Origin: Sphingobacteriaceae bacterium
GTDB taxonomy: Bacteria > Bacteroidota > Bacteroidia > Sphingobacteriales > Sphingobacteriaceae
Length of the DNA: 5,397 nt
Assembly: GCA_947478315.1 (NCBI GenBank)
Contig: CANJWF010000088.1
Coordinates: 1-5,397, forward strand
Reading direction: 5' to 3'
Within the stretch, counting starts at the first letter, position 1. Each line of letters begins with the position of its first letter. The notes below the pieces were generated by a model. It was not told the origin of the DNA. It worked only from the letters and a program-made list of their open reading frames with translations, and ran no database searches. Positions 1 to 5,397 of this stretch are shown here, one piece after another. Made by a program: the position numbers and the translations under genes.

Positions 1-1370
1 CAGGAGGATATGTATCCGCCATTCGATGTGCTCAATTAGGTTTAAAAACAGCTATTATTGAAAAATACGCTGCCTTCGGGGGAACATGTTCTAATGTCGG
101 ATGTATTCCCTCAAAAGCATTGTTAGACTCTTCTGAACATTATTACAATGCAGTACATCACTTTAGTGCACACGGTATTGACGCCAAAGGTATTAAGTTG
201 AATTTTAGTACAATGGTTGCAAGAAAAGACGAGGTGGTAGCACAGAATACGGCGGGAATTCAGTATCTATTTAAAAAAAATAAAATCACAACTTATAATG
301 CCTTGGGGTCGTTTATTGATAAAAATACGATTAAACTTACTAAGTCAGATGGCACATCCGAGCAAGTTACTACTAAAAATGTAATTATTGCTACAGGTTC
401 AAAGCCCACGCAATTACCTTTTATACCCATCGATAAAAAAAGAATTATTACCTCTACAGAAGCATTAAATCTGTCAGAAGTGCCAAAACATTTAATCGTA
501 ATTGGTGGAGGCGTAATCGGATTAGAATTAGGGTCTGTGTACGCGCGTTTAGGCGCAAAAGTTTCGGTTGTAGAATTTGCTGACAGCCTAATTCCAACGA
601 TGGATAAAACATTAGGTAAAGAATTACAAAAAGTATTACAAAAACAAGGCTTTCAGTGTTACAACAGTCATAAAGTAACAGGAGCAGAAGTCAAAGGAGA
701 AAAAGTAACCATTACCGCGCAGAATGCCAAAGGAGAATCAATAACCATCGAAGGAGATTATTGTTTAGTGGCAGTAGGGCGTGTAGCTTACACAAAAGGA
801 TTAGGCCTAGAGAATATTGGTGTCAAAACAGAAGAAAAAGGAAATAAAATACCTGTTAACGCTCATTTAGAAACTAACGTAAAAGGTGTTTATGCGATAG
901 GAGATGTTATTGCAGGAGCTATGTTAGCTCATAAAGCCGAAGAAGAGGGTGTTTTTGTAGCCGAAACAATTGCAGGTCAGAAACCACATATTAATTACCA
1001 TTTAATTCCAGGAGTTGTTTATACTTGGCCAGAAGTTGCAGCAGTAGGTTATACCGAAGAACAATTAAAGGAAAAAGGTCTTAAATATAAAGTAGGTTCA
1101 TTTCCATTTAAAGCCAGTGGACGAGCACGTGCCAGTAACGATTTAGATGGTTTAATAAAAGTGTTGTCGGATGTAAACAGCGATGAAATATTAGGAGTAC
1201 ATATGATAGGACCTCGTGTGGCTGATGTAATTGCAGAAGCTGTGGTTGCGATGGAGTATAGAGCTAGTGCAGAAGATATTGCTCGTATATGTCATGCCCA
1301 TCCCACTTTTACAGAAGTATTTAAAGAAGCATGTTTAGCAGCTACCGATAATAGAGCAATACATATGTAA
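1..1370 (+). CDS. lpd: Dihydrolipoamide dehydrogenase (E3), 5' end cut off by the window edge
   Basis: This is a class I FAD-dependent pyridine nucleotide-disulfide oxidoreductase that reoxidises the dihydrolipoyl groups of 2-oxoacid dehydrogenase complexes with NAD+ in the cytoplasm. The reading frame is open from base 3, giving 455 visible residues. They begin GGYVSAIRCAQLG, the end of the N-terminal FAD-binding Rossmann motif, so about 10-15 residues and the true start lie outside; the first in-window start-like codon (TTG, 120) is internal. The redox-active disulfide is GGTCSNVGCIPSKAL, with cysteines at visible residues 29 and 34. ATGSKP (130-135) and the NAD-binding GGGVIGLE (168-175) follow, then YAIGDV of the second FAD contact. 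The C-terminal interface domain holds HAHPTFTE with the catalytic His/Glu pair at about 433 and 438. The gene ends TAA and converges on pdhC, which suggests it serves the pyruvate dehydrogenase complex, though E3 is usually shared with other complexes. No internal defect is seen. Confidence 0.97.
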   Translation, partial: GGYVSAIRCAQLGLKTAIIEKYAAFGGTCSNVGCIPSKALLDSSEHYYNAVHHFSAHGIDAKGIKLNFSTMVARKDEVVAQNTAGIQYLFKKNKITTYNALGSFIDKNTIKLTKSDGTSEQVTTKNVIIATGSKPTQLPFIPIDKKRIITSTEALNLSEVPKHLIVIGGGVIGLELGSVYARLGAKVSVVEFADSLIPTMDKTLGKELQKVLQKQGFQCYNSHKVTGAEVKGEKVTITAQNAKGESITIEGDYCLVAVGRVAYTKGLGLENIGVKTEEKGNKIPVNAHLETNVKGVYAIGDVIAGAMLAHKAEEEGVFVAETIAGQKPHINYHLIPGVVYTWPEVAAVGYTEEQLKEKGLKYKVGSFPFKASGRARASNDLDGLIKVLSDVNSDEILGVHMIGPRVADVIAEAVVAMEYRASAEDIARICHAHPTFTEVFKEACLAATDNRAIHM

Positions 1371-1373
1371 TTT

Positions 1374-1437
1374 TTCACATTCTTTAATAGAAAAAGCCAT
1401 ATTGAGAAATATGGCTTTTTCTATTAAAGAATGTGAA
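1374..1437. terminator. Bidirectional terminator: perfect 29-bp inverted repeat between lpd and pdhC
   Basis: The arms 1374-1402 and 1409-1437 are perfectly complementary over 29 bp and flank a 6-nt loop (TGAGAA). The inner core, AAAAAGCCATAT and its complement ATATGGCTTTTT, gives a stem with an A-tract before it and a T-tract after it on either strand, the form expected of a two-way intrinsic terminator. The repeat starts 3 nt after the lpd stop and ends 4 nt before the pdhC stop codon, so it serves both convergent transcripts. The outer 17 bp of each arm exceed what termination needs. Confidence 0.85.
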
Positions 1438-1441
1438 TTCT

Positions 1442-2668
1442 TTAAATTAATAATCTAACAGGCTCCTCTAACAAATCTTTTAAAGTTTGGAGAAAAGCAG
1501 CTCCCATAGCACCATCCACTACTCTATGGTCACAACTTAACGTCAATTTCATGACATTGCCTGCAACTATCTGACCATTTTTAATTACTGGAATTTCTTG
1601 AATACCCCCAACTGCTAAAATACAAGCATCTGGAGAATTTATAATCGCTGTAAATTCATCGATGCCAAACATTCCTAAATTAGATATGGTAAAAGTAGAA
1701 CCTTGCCAATCTGCAGGTTGTAATTTTTTATTTTTTGCACGAAGAGCAAAATCTTTTACTTCAACAGAAATTTGAGATAAAGATTTTCCGTCAGCAAAAC
1801 GTACTACGGGAACCAATAATCCATCCTCAACGGCAACTGCAACGCCAATATTTACGTGTTCGTTGTAGCGAATTTTATCTCCAAGCCATGAGGAATTAAT
1901 AGCTGGATGTTTTTTGAGAGCAGTAGCTACTGCTTTTACTACAAAATCGTTAAAAGATATTTTAACATTCGCCAATTCATTTATCCTATTTCGAGCTTCT
2001 ATTGCTTTAGACATTTCCACACTAATCTTCAAATAAAAATGAGGAGCACTAAATTTGCTTTCAGACAAACGCTTAGCGATTGTTTTTCTCATTTGAGAAA
2101 CACCTATTTCGGTGTATTTTTCTTCGCCTATTGTTGTTGAAATAGTGGGAGTTTCAGACTTGCTACTAGCAACTGATTCCAAATCTTTTTTTACAATTCT
2201 GCCTCCATCTGCACTACCTTGCACAGAGGATAAATTAATGCCTTTTTCTTCTGCAATTTTTTTAGCTAGAGGAGAGGCCTTAATTCTGTTCTCGTCGTTT
2301 CTAATTTCAGAAGATGAGGATATGGTCGTAATAGATGGCGATGGGGTAGATGTGCTCACTGAAGTAGACGTAGTGCCCTCTTTTTCAATAGAGGTAGATT
2401 GTTCTGAAAGAAGATCTTGGAAATTTTCGCCTTCTTTTCCTAAAACAGCAATAATGGTATCGACAGGTACGGCTTTTCCTTCTTCTATTCCCATGTACAA
2501 CAAAGTGCCTTCCTGAAACGATTCAAAGTCCATCGTAGCTTTATCGGTTTCTACTTCTGCAATTAAATCTCCCGCCTTGATTTTGTCGCCAATTTTTTTA
2601 TGCCATTTAGCTAATACCCCTTCGGTCATGGTATCGCTCATTTTGGGCATTCTAACTACTTCTGCCAT
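1442..2668 (-). CDS. pdhC: Pyruvate dehydrogenase complex E2, dihydrolipoamide acetyltransferase (single lipoyl domain)
   Basis: This 408-residue protein is the acetyl-carrying core of the pyruvate dehydrogenase complex: it takes the acetyl group from E1 onto lipoyl-lysine and passes it to CoA. The N-terminal lipoyl domain (about 1-77) has the ETDKATMDFES motif, with K43 as the lipoylated lysine. A Ser/Thr-rich linker (about 90-121) leads to the peripheral subunit-binding domain (about 129-164, ASPLAKKIAEEKG then GGRIVKKDLE), which docks E1/E3. A second linker precedes the catalytic domain (about 185-408), whose active site is SCDHRVVDG with H381 and D385. ATG at 2668 gives a full lipoyl domain start (MAEVVRMPKMSDTMTEGV); the A/T-rich leader lacks a Shine-Dalgarno. 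The gene follows pdhA by 43 nt on the same strand, so co-transcription is likely. The motif wording and the pdhA partner favour acetyl- over succinyl- or branched-chain acyltransferase. From memory, many Bacteroidota E2 proteins are longer, with two lipoyl domains. Confidence 0.95.
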   Translation of the reverse strand: MAEVVRMPKMSDTMTEGVLAKWHKKIGDKIKAGDLIAEVETDKATMDFESFQEGTLLYMGIEEGKAVPVDTIIAVLGKEGENFQDLLSEQSTSIEKEGTTSTSVSTSTPSPSITTISSSSEIRNDENRIKASPLAKKIAEEKGINLSSVQGSADGGRIVKKDLESVASSKSETPTISTTIGEEKYTEIGVSQMRKTIAKRLSESKFSAPHFYLKISVEMSKAIEARNRINELANVKISFNDFVVKAVATALKKHPAINSSWLGDKIRYNEHVNIGVAVAVEDGLLVPVVRFADGKSLSQISVEVKDFALRAKNKKLQPADWQGSTFTISNLGMFGIDEFTAIINSPDACILAVGGIQEIPVIKNGQIVAGNVMKLTLSCDHRVVDGAMGAAFLQTLKDLLEEPVRLLI

Positions 2669-2711
2669 TTATCTTAAATTTTTAGTGATAAATAATATTA
2701 TTTTCAGAATA

Positions 2712-3731
2712 TCAATCTTTTATATAAGGATAATCCGATTGAACATATACATCTGTGTATAGTTCGCTTGATTCTGGAAATGGAGAATTTTCTGCAAATG
2801 TAACCGCTTCATCGACAATGGTTTTTATTTTTTTGTCAATAATGTCAAACCACTCATTGTTAGCATAATTTTCCTTGATAATAGTTTGTCTCGTGGTTTC
2901 AATAGGGTCTTTTTCTTTGTAGGCTTCCACTTCTTCTTTAGAGCGATATTTTTGAGGGTCAGACATTGAATGCCCTTTATAGCGGTAAGTTCTCATCTCT
3001 AAAAATGTAGGACCATTGCCCGTTCGTGCCCTTGATACTGCCTCATCCATCGCTTCATGGACACTTTTGGGACTCATGCCATCTACTGCCGCAGAAGGCA
3101 TGTCAAACCCTAATCCTATTTTGTAAATGTCTGGCATATTCGTTGTGCGTTCTACAGACGTCCCCATCGCATAGCCGTTATTTTCACATACAAAAATAAC
3201 TGGTAATTTCCAAAGCATAGCCATATTGAAAGTTTCGTTAAGCGCGCCTTGTCTAACAGCCCCATCTCCGAAATAACATACACATACGTAGTCTGTGCCT
3301 TTGTATTGTTCTGCAAAAGCTACACCTGCACCCAAAGGGATTTGTCCTCCTACAATGCCATGACCTCCATAAAAATTATGAGTTTTACTAAACATGTGCA
3401 TAGAGCCCCCTTTCCCCTTCGAACATCCCGTAGATTTGCCAAATAACTCTGCCATAACTTGATTGGCAGGAACTCCTTTCGCAATAGCATGAGCATGATC
3501 CCTGTAAGCAGTTATCATCCCGTCTTCTGGTTTTAAAACAGACATTGCTCCTGCAACAACGGCTTCTTGACCGATATACAAATGACAAAATCCTCTTATT
3601 TTTTGCTGTCCATATAATTGTCCTGCTTTCTCTTCAAATTTGCGCATGAGTAGCATAGACTCATACCAATACAAATAAGTTTCCTTGGATATTTTTGTTG
3701 ATTCCTTGTCTTTTTTATTGGTTGCTTTCAT
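2712..3731 (-). CDS. pdhA: Pyruvate dehydrogenase E1 component, alpha subunit
   Basis: This 339-residue protein is the thiamine-diphosphate-binding alpha subunit of a heterotetrameric (alpha2-beta2) E1, which decarboxylates pyruvate and reductively acetylates the E2 lipoyl group. The ThDP motif runs from GDG (155-157) to NN (184-185) in the expected GDG-x(26)-NN form. Other family signatures are RGFCHLYIGQEAVVAGA (46-62), GGSMHMF (108-114), GGHGIVGGQIPLGAG (122-136) and the C-terminal loop YRYKGHSMSDP (249-259). ATG at 3731 is the only reasonable start; it adds a Lys/Thr-rich tail of about 17 residues before the conserved ETYLYWYESMLLMRKFEEK. The gene ends TGA, and pdhC follows after 43 nt, so the two form an operon read leftward. 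No E1 beta gene is adjacent, and the protein is too short to be a fused alpha-beta or homodimeric AceE-type E1, so pdhB must be elsewhere. A branched-chain E1 alpha is less likely given the sequence wording and the E2 partner. Confidence 0.96.
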   Translation of the reverse strand: MKATNKKDKESTKISKETYLYWYESMLLMRKFEEKAGQLYGQQKIRGFCHLYIGQEAVVAGAMSVLKPEDGMITAYRDHAHAIAKGVPANQVMAELFGKSTGCSKGKGGSMHMFSKTHNFYGGHGIVGGQIPLGAGVAFAEQYKGTDYVCVCYFGDGAVRQGALNETFNMAMLWKLPVIFVCENNGYAMGTSVERTTNMPDIYKIGLGFDMPSAAVDGMSPKSVHEAMDEAVSRARTGNGPTFLEMRTYRYKGHSMSDPQKYRSKEEVEAYKEKDPIETTRQTIIKENYANNEWFDIIDKKIKTIVDEAVTFAENSPFPESSELYTDVYVQSDYPYIKD

Positions 3732-3801
3732 CGAAAAATAATTATTTTAGTGGTCTGATACTTGTGACTAAACAATTTTTTAAAGTATCGTTCGAACTTT
3801 A

Positions 3802-3829
3802 GCATCGGTAAGGATGCCTCGTTGTTACC
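3802..3829 (-). other. Two overlapping, mutually exclusive stems in the presumed pdhA leader
   Basis: Read on the minus strand, the order is GGTAA, 7 nt, GCATC, 1 nt, TTACC, GATGC. GGTAA can pair with TTACC and GCATC with GATGC, 5 bp each and interlocked as a-b-a'-b'. With no nucleotide between TTACC and GATGC a stable H-type pseudoknot is sterically doubtful, so two competing hairpins are more plausible. If transcription starts near the candidate -7 element at 3892-3899, this lies in the pdhA 5' UTR. Stems this short could be chance. Confidence 0.3.
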
Positions 3830-3891
3830 TGCATTTTATATAATGTTTCGGTATCGTTAGTTTACGAATAGCCACCCAGTAAAGCGGTTCG

Positions 3892-3899
3892 CAAAGCTA
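3892..3899 (-). promoter_or_regulatory. Candidate Bacteroidota -7 promoter element for pdhA-pdhC
   Basis: On the minus strand this reads TAGCTTTG, an exact match to the Bacteroidota sigma-A -7 consensus TAnnTTTG. No TTG or TTTG -33 element is present at the expected distance upstream; that stretch is purely A/T rich. If used, transcription would begin near 3885 and leave a 5' UTR of roughly 150 nt before the pdhA ATG. An eight-base match with two free positions can arise by chance, so this is a candidate only. Confidence 0.3.
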
Positions 3900-3952
3900 T
3901 CAAATCTCTGATAAAAATTAAATTTTAATCACTTAATATATATTCATATATG

Positions 3953-3972
3953 TGTTAAAACTTGTTAAAATT
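3953..3972. repeat. Tandem 10-bp direct repeat, TGTTAAAA(C/T)T twice
   Basis: The units 3953-3962 and 3963-3972 agree at 9 of 10 positions, with TGTTAAAA identical in both. A period of one DNA helical turn suits a cooperative DNA-binding protein or an A-tract promoter-boosting element between divergent genes. In such an A/T-rich stretch chance is a serious alternative, and no regulator family is recognised. Confidence 0.35.
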
Positions 3973-3998
3973 AAGATTCAATGTTGCCTTGCTTGAAA

Positions 3999-4030
3999 AA
4001 TAACTTAACTTCGCCCTCCAGTTAGTTATT
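3999..4030. repeat. AT-rich inverted repeat (hairpin) upstream of the NlpC/P60 gene
   Basis: AATAACTTAACT (3999-4010) pairs with AGTTAGTTATT (4020-4030) through 11 base pairs with one bulged T, around a 9-nt loop TCGCCCTCC. Read on the minus strand the stem is followed by a short T-run, which resembles a weak terminator for leftward transcripts, but no gene upstream would need one. It could also be an operator. Confidence 0.35.
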
Positions 4031-4130
4031 AATGCCACGACGAGTAGTGTTAGTGTACCTGTCTAATTATTGAGAGTGACCTAAACATATTTCAAATTAA
4101 TACCGTTAGGCTATAAAAAGAAAATGCGAG

Positions 4131-4718
4131 ATGAAGAAGATTATTGTTTTATTGATGACTGTATTTTTTCTGTCCTCCTTTGGGATAGTTGCTCAGGAGA
4201 GAACTTTAGCTAAAAATGTAAAAATTACTACTGTACAAGATGATTCTTCCGAGGATCCAGATAATTTAGCAACAGAATATTTCTCTCAAATTATGGGAGT
4301 TGCCTTATCTTCTAATTCTAATTTGAATCTGTATCAATTTATTTATGATTGGATAGGAACGCCTTACAGATTAGGTGGAAAAAGTAAAAAAGGGGTGGAT
4401 TGTTCGGGTTTCGTAGGCGAAATTTATGGCAAAGTCTTTAACGCCATCATTGGAGACAATTCTAGAAAAATGTTTAATATGGTAAGTCCCATCTCTCGCC
4501 AAGAGTTGAAGGTTGGAGATTTGGTGTTTTTTAAAATTAGAAGTCGCGCAATAACACATGTAGGTATTTATATTGGCGATGATAAATTTGCACATGCATC
4601 TTCCAGTAGAGGTGTGCGGATTTCTAATTTGGAAGAACCTTATTGGAAGAGATATTATTTTAGAGGGGGGCGGTTACCAGACGATGCCAAGCGTCAGTTA
4701 GAAACCCAATTAGATTAA
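4131..4718 (+). CDS. Secreted NlpC/P60-family cell-wall peptidase
   Basis: This 195-residue protein is a papain-like cysteine peptidase of the NlpC/P60 family; relatives such as Spr/MepS cut peptide stems or cross-links of peptidoglycan. The N-terminus MKKIIVLLMTVFFLSSFGIVAQ is a Sec signal peptide with probable cleavage near residue 22, and it has no lipobox cysteine, so the product is expected to be soluble in the periplasm. After a non-conserved stretch (about 23-67), the catalytic domain (about 68-183) begins DWIGTPYRLGG. It has the nucleophile C91 in GVDCSGF, then VGDLVFF (128-134), H143 in HVGIYIGD, and the third polar residue H155 in FAHASSS. There is a single catalytic domain and no SH3b or LysM repeat. 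ATG 4131 is chosen because it gives the signal peptide; the nearby ATG at 4124 is out of frame. msrA follows after 12 nt, so the pair is probably one transcript. The exact bond cut cannot be told from sequence. Confidence 0.92.
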   Translation: MKKIIVLLMTVFFLSSFGIVAQERTLAKNVKITTVQDDSSEDPDNLATEYFSQIMGVALSSNSNLNLYQFIYDWIGTPYRLGGKSKKGVDCSGFVGEIYGKVFNAIIGDNSRKMFNMVSPISRQELKVGDLVFFKIRSRAITHVGIYIGDDKFAHASSSRGVRISNLEEPYWKRYYFRGGRLPDDAKRQLETQLD

Positions 4719-4730
4719 TTAACTGCTTTC

Positions 4731-5342
4731 GTGTCTAAAAAACCTTTTATTACAGTAGTCCTGTTCGTAGTAATACTGTTTCTTCACTCAAACTTAATGG
4801 CAAAAATTCAGTATAAAGTTGCAACTTTTGGCGCAGGTTGTTTTTGGTGTGTAGAAGCCATTTTTTCCCACTTGAAAGGCGTACATTCCGTTGTTGTTGG
4901 TTATAGTGGAGGCAGTGTTGTTTCGCCTACTTATGAAGATGTTTGTGCTGGAAAAACGGGACACGCAGAAGTTTGTCAAATCACGTTTAATCCAGAACAA
5001 ATTAGTTATAGGTTGTTGCTTGAAGTTTTTTTCTCTGTACATAATCCAACAACGTTGAATAGACAGGATAACGATATCGGCACTCAGTATCGTTCTGTAA
5101 TTTTCTATCACGATGCTGAACAAAAAAAACAATTAGAAAGCATGATAACAGAATTGAATGACAACCATGCTTTCTCCAACCTTATTGTTACTGAAATACA
5201 GAAATTTGAGAAATTTTATCCAGCTGAATCTTACCATCAAAATTATTTTCAAACAAATTCAACACAGCCATATTGTAGGATGATTATTGCACCTAAACTT
5301 CAAAAGTTCAAACAAGCACTTAATATCTCTTTGAAAAAATAG
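4731..5342 (+). CDS. msrA: Peptide methionine sulfoxide reductase MsrA, probably exported
   Basis: MsrA reduces the S-epimer of methionine sulfoxide in oxidised proteins. The signature GAGCFWCVEAIF places the catalytic cysteine at C37 with F38-W39 of the substrate pocket. GYSGG (57-61), TYEDVCAGKTGHAEV (67-81), HNPTTLNRQ with DIGTQYRSVIF, FYPAESYHQNYF (162-173) and QPYCRMIIAPKL (179-190, C182) follow in canonical order. The family often has HDPTT and NRQGND where this protein has HNPTT and NRQDND. GTG at 4731 gives 203 residues, starting with a basic end, a hydrophobic run and a signal peptidase-like NLMA site: a convincing Sec signal, so I place the mature protein in the periplasm. The alternative ATG at 4797 (M23) would give a cytosolic 181-residue form. 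Neither start has a Shine-Dalgarno. It lies 12 nt after the NlpC/P60 gene. There is no fused MsrB domain. The function is secure, the start less so. Confidence 0.93.
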   Translation: MSKKPFITVVLFVVILFLHSNLMAKIQYKVATFGAGCFWCVEAIFSHLKGVHSVVVGYSGGSVVSPTYEDVCAGKTGHAEVCQITFNPEQISYRLLLEVFFSVHNPTTLNRQDNDIGTQYRSVIFYHDAEQKKQLESMITELNDNHAFSNLIVTEIQKFEKFYPAESYHQNYFQTNSTQPYCRMIIAPKLQKFKQALNISLKK

Positions 5343-5397
5343 GTATGTAACAATATATTTCACATAGTTGCAATGTGCAATTCTTGTTAATAACTGA
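5343..5397. other. Non-coding tail downstream of msrA
   Basis: This A/T-rich stretch has no ORF. TTGCA (5368-5372) and TGCAA (5376-5380) can form a 5-bp hairpin with a 3-nt loop, followed by TTCTTGTT, a poor match to an intrinsic terminator. CACAT (5361-5365) and ATGTG (5373-5377) could pair instead. Termination of the msrA transcript here is possible but not demonstrated. Confidence 0.3.

Larger units (their letters stand above)
3732..4130. other. Intergenic region between divergent pdhA and the NlpC/P60 gene
   Basis: This 399-bp stretch carries the 5' regions of two divergent genes. The longest ATG-initiated frames I noted are only about 10-13 codons, and I see no tRNA or other recognised RNA. 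Part of it (about 3785-3900) is mixed in composition and carries short stems and an 8-bp direct repeat; about 3901-3975 is extremely A/T rich. The individual signals are listed separately. I found no TAnnTTTG element on the plus strand that could be assigned to the NlpC/P60 gene. Confidence 0.8.

Noticed and set aside
2112..2516. Plus-strand ORF of 134 codons inside pdhC
   Set aside because: It is antisense to a clearly conserved E2 gene, resembles no protein family, and its Ser-rich composition is the mirror of the E2 linker codons.
3388..3588. Minus-strand ORF of 66 codons inside pdhA
   Set aside because: It is an alternative frame of pdhA on the same strand; the low-complexity Arg/Cys/Ser-rich translation is typical of an out-of-frame reading.
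3839..3844. TATAAT resembling a sigma-70 -10 box
   Set aside because: Bacteroidota primary promoters do not use this consensus, no -35 partner is evident, and the motif is expected by chance in A/T-rich DNA.
3785..3900. tRNA or tmRNA remnant suggested by GTTCGAAC (3790-3797) and GGTTCGC (3886-3892)
   Set aside because: These resemble T-loop sequences, but there is no matching acceptor stem, anticodon arm or D arm on either strand.
3923..3960. Quasi-palindrome around ATATAT ... ATATATGTG with TTTTAA/TTAAAA ends
   Set aside because: Pairing needs several bulges and consists almost only of A/T, so low complexity explains it.
4032..4073. Short plus-strand ORF (MPRRVVLVYLSNY)
   Set aside because: It has only 13 codons, with no ribosome-binding or conservation evidence, and lies in non-coding DNA where such ORFs arise by chance.
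4794..5132. Minus-strand ORF of 112 codons inside msrA
   Set aside because: It is a shadow of the conserved MsrA coding frame, with no recognisable domain.
1..5397. CRISPR array, insertion sequence, toxin-antitoxin or phage-defence module
   Set aside because: There is no regularly spaced repeat array, no transposase or terminal inverted repeats, and all sizeable genes belong to housekeeping or envelope families.

Overview
This AT-rich window most likely comes from a member of the Bacteroidota. The evidence is a pdhA-pdhC pair without pdhB, A/T-rich leaders without Shine-Dalgarno sequences, and one candidate TAnnTTTG promoter element. The lineage within the phylum cannot be resolved from this window. 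All five genes belong to well-known families, and I found no convincing undescribed multi-gene system. The least explained DNA is the roughly 400-bp gap between pdhA and the NlpC/P60 gene.

Positions 1-3731 hold three of the four pyruvate dehydrogenase complex components. A dihydrolipoamide dehydrogenase gene (lpd, E3) enters from the left edge without its first dozen or so codons and ends at 1370. Converging on it from the right is a two-gene minus-strand unit, pdhA (E1 alpha) followed by pdhC (E2, with a single lipoyl domain). The 71-nt gap between the convergent stop codons is almost filled by a perfect 29-bp inverted repeat that looks like a shared bidirectional terminator. E1 decarboxylates pyruvate, E2 carries and transfers the acetyl group to CoA, and E3 reoxidises the lipoyl group with NAD+. 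The E1 beta gene must lie elsewhere.

Positions 3732-4130 separate the divergent pdhA and NlpC/P60 genes and contain no credible ORF. Visible there are a candidate pdhA -7 element, two mutually exclusive short stems in the presumed pdhA leader, an 8-bp direct repeat flanking them, a 10-bp-period AT-rich tandem repeat and an AT-rich hairpin.

Positions 4131-5342 hold a plus-strand pair of probably exported proteins: an NlpC/P60 cell-wall peptidase and a peptide methionine sulfoxide reductase MsrA that appears to start at GTG with a Sec-type signal peptide. They are 12 nt apart and in the same reading frame, so they are probably co-transcribed and act in the cell envelope. The last 55 nt are non-coding.
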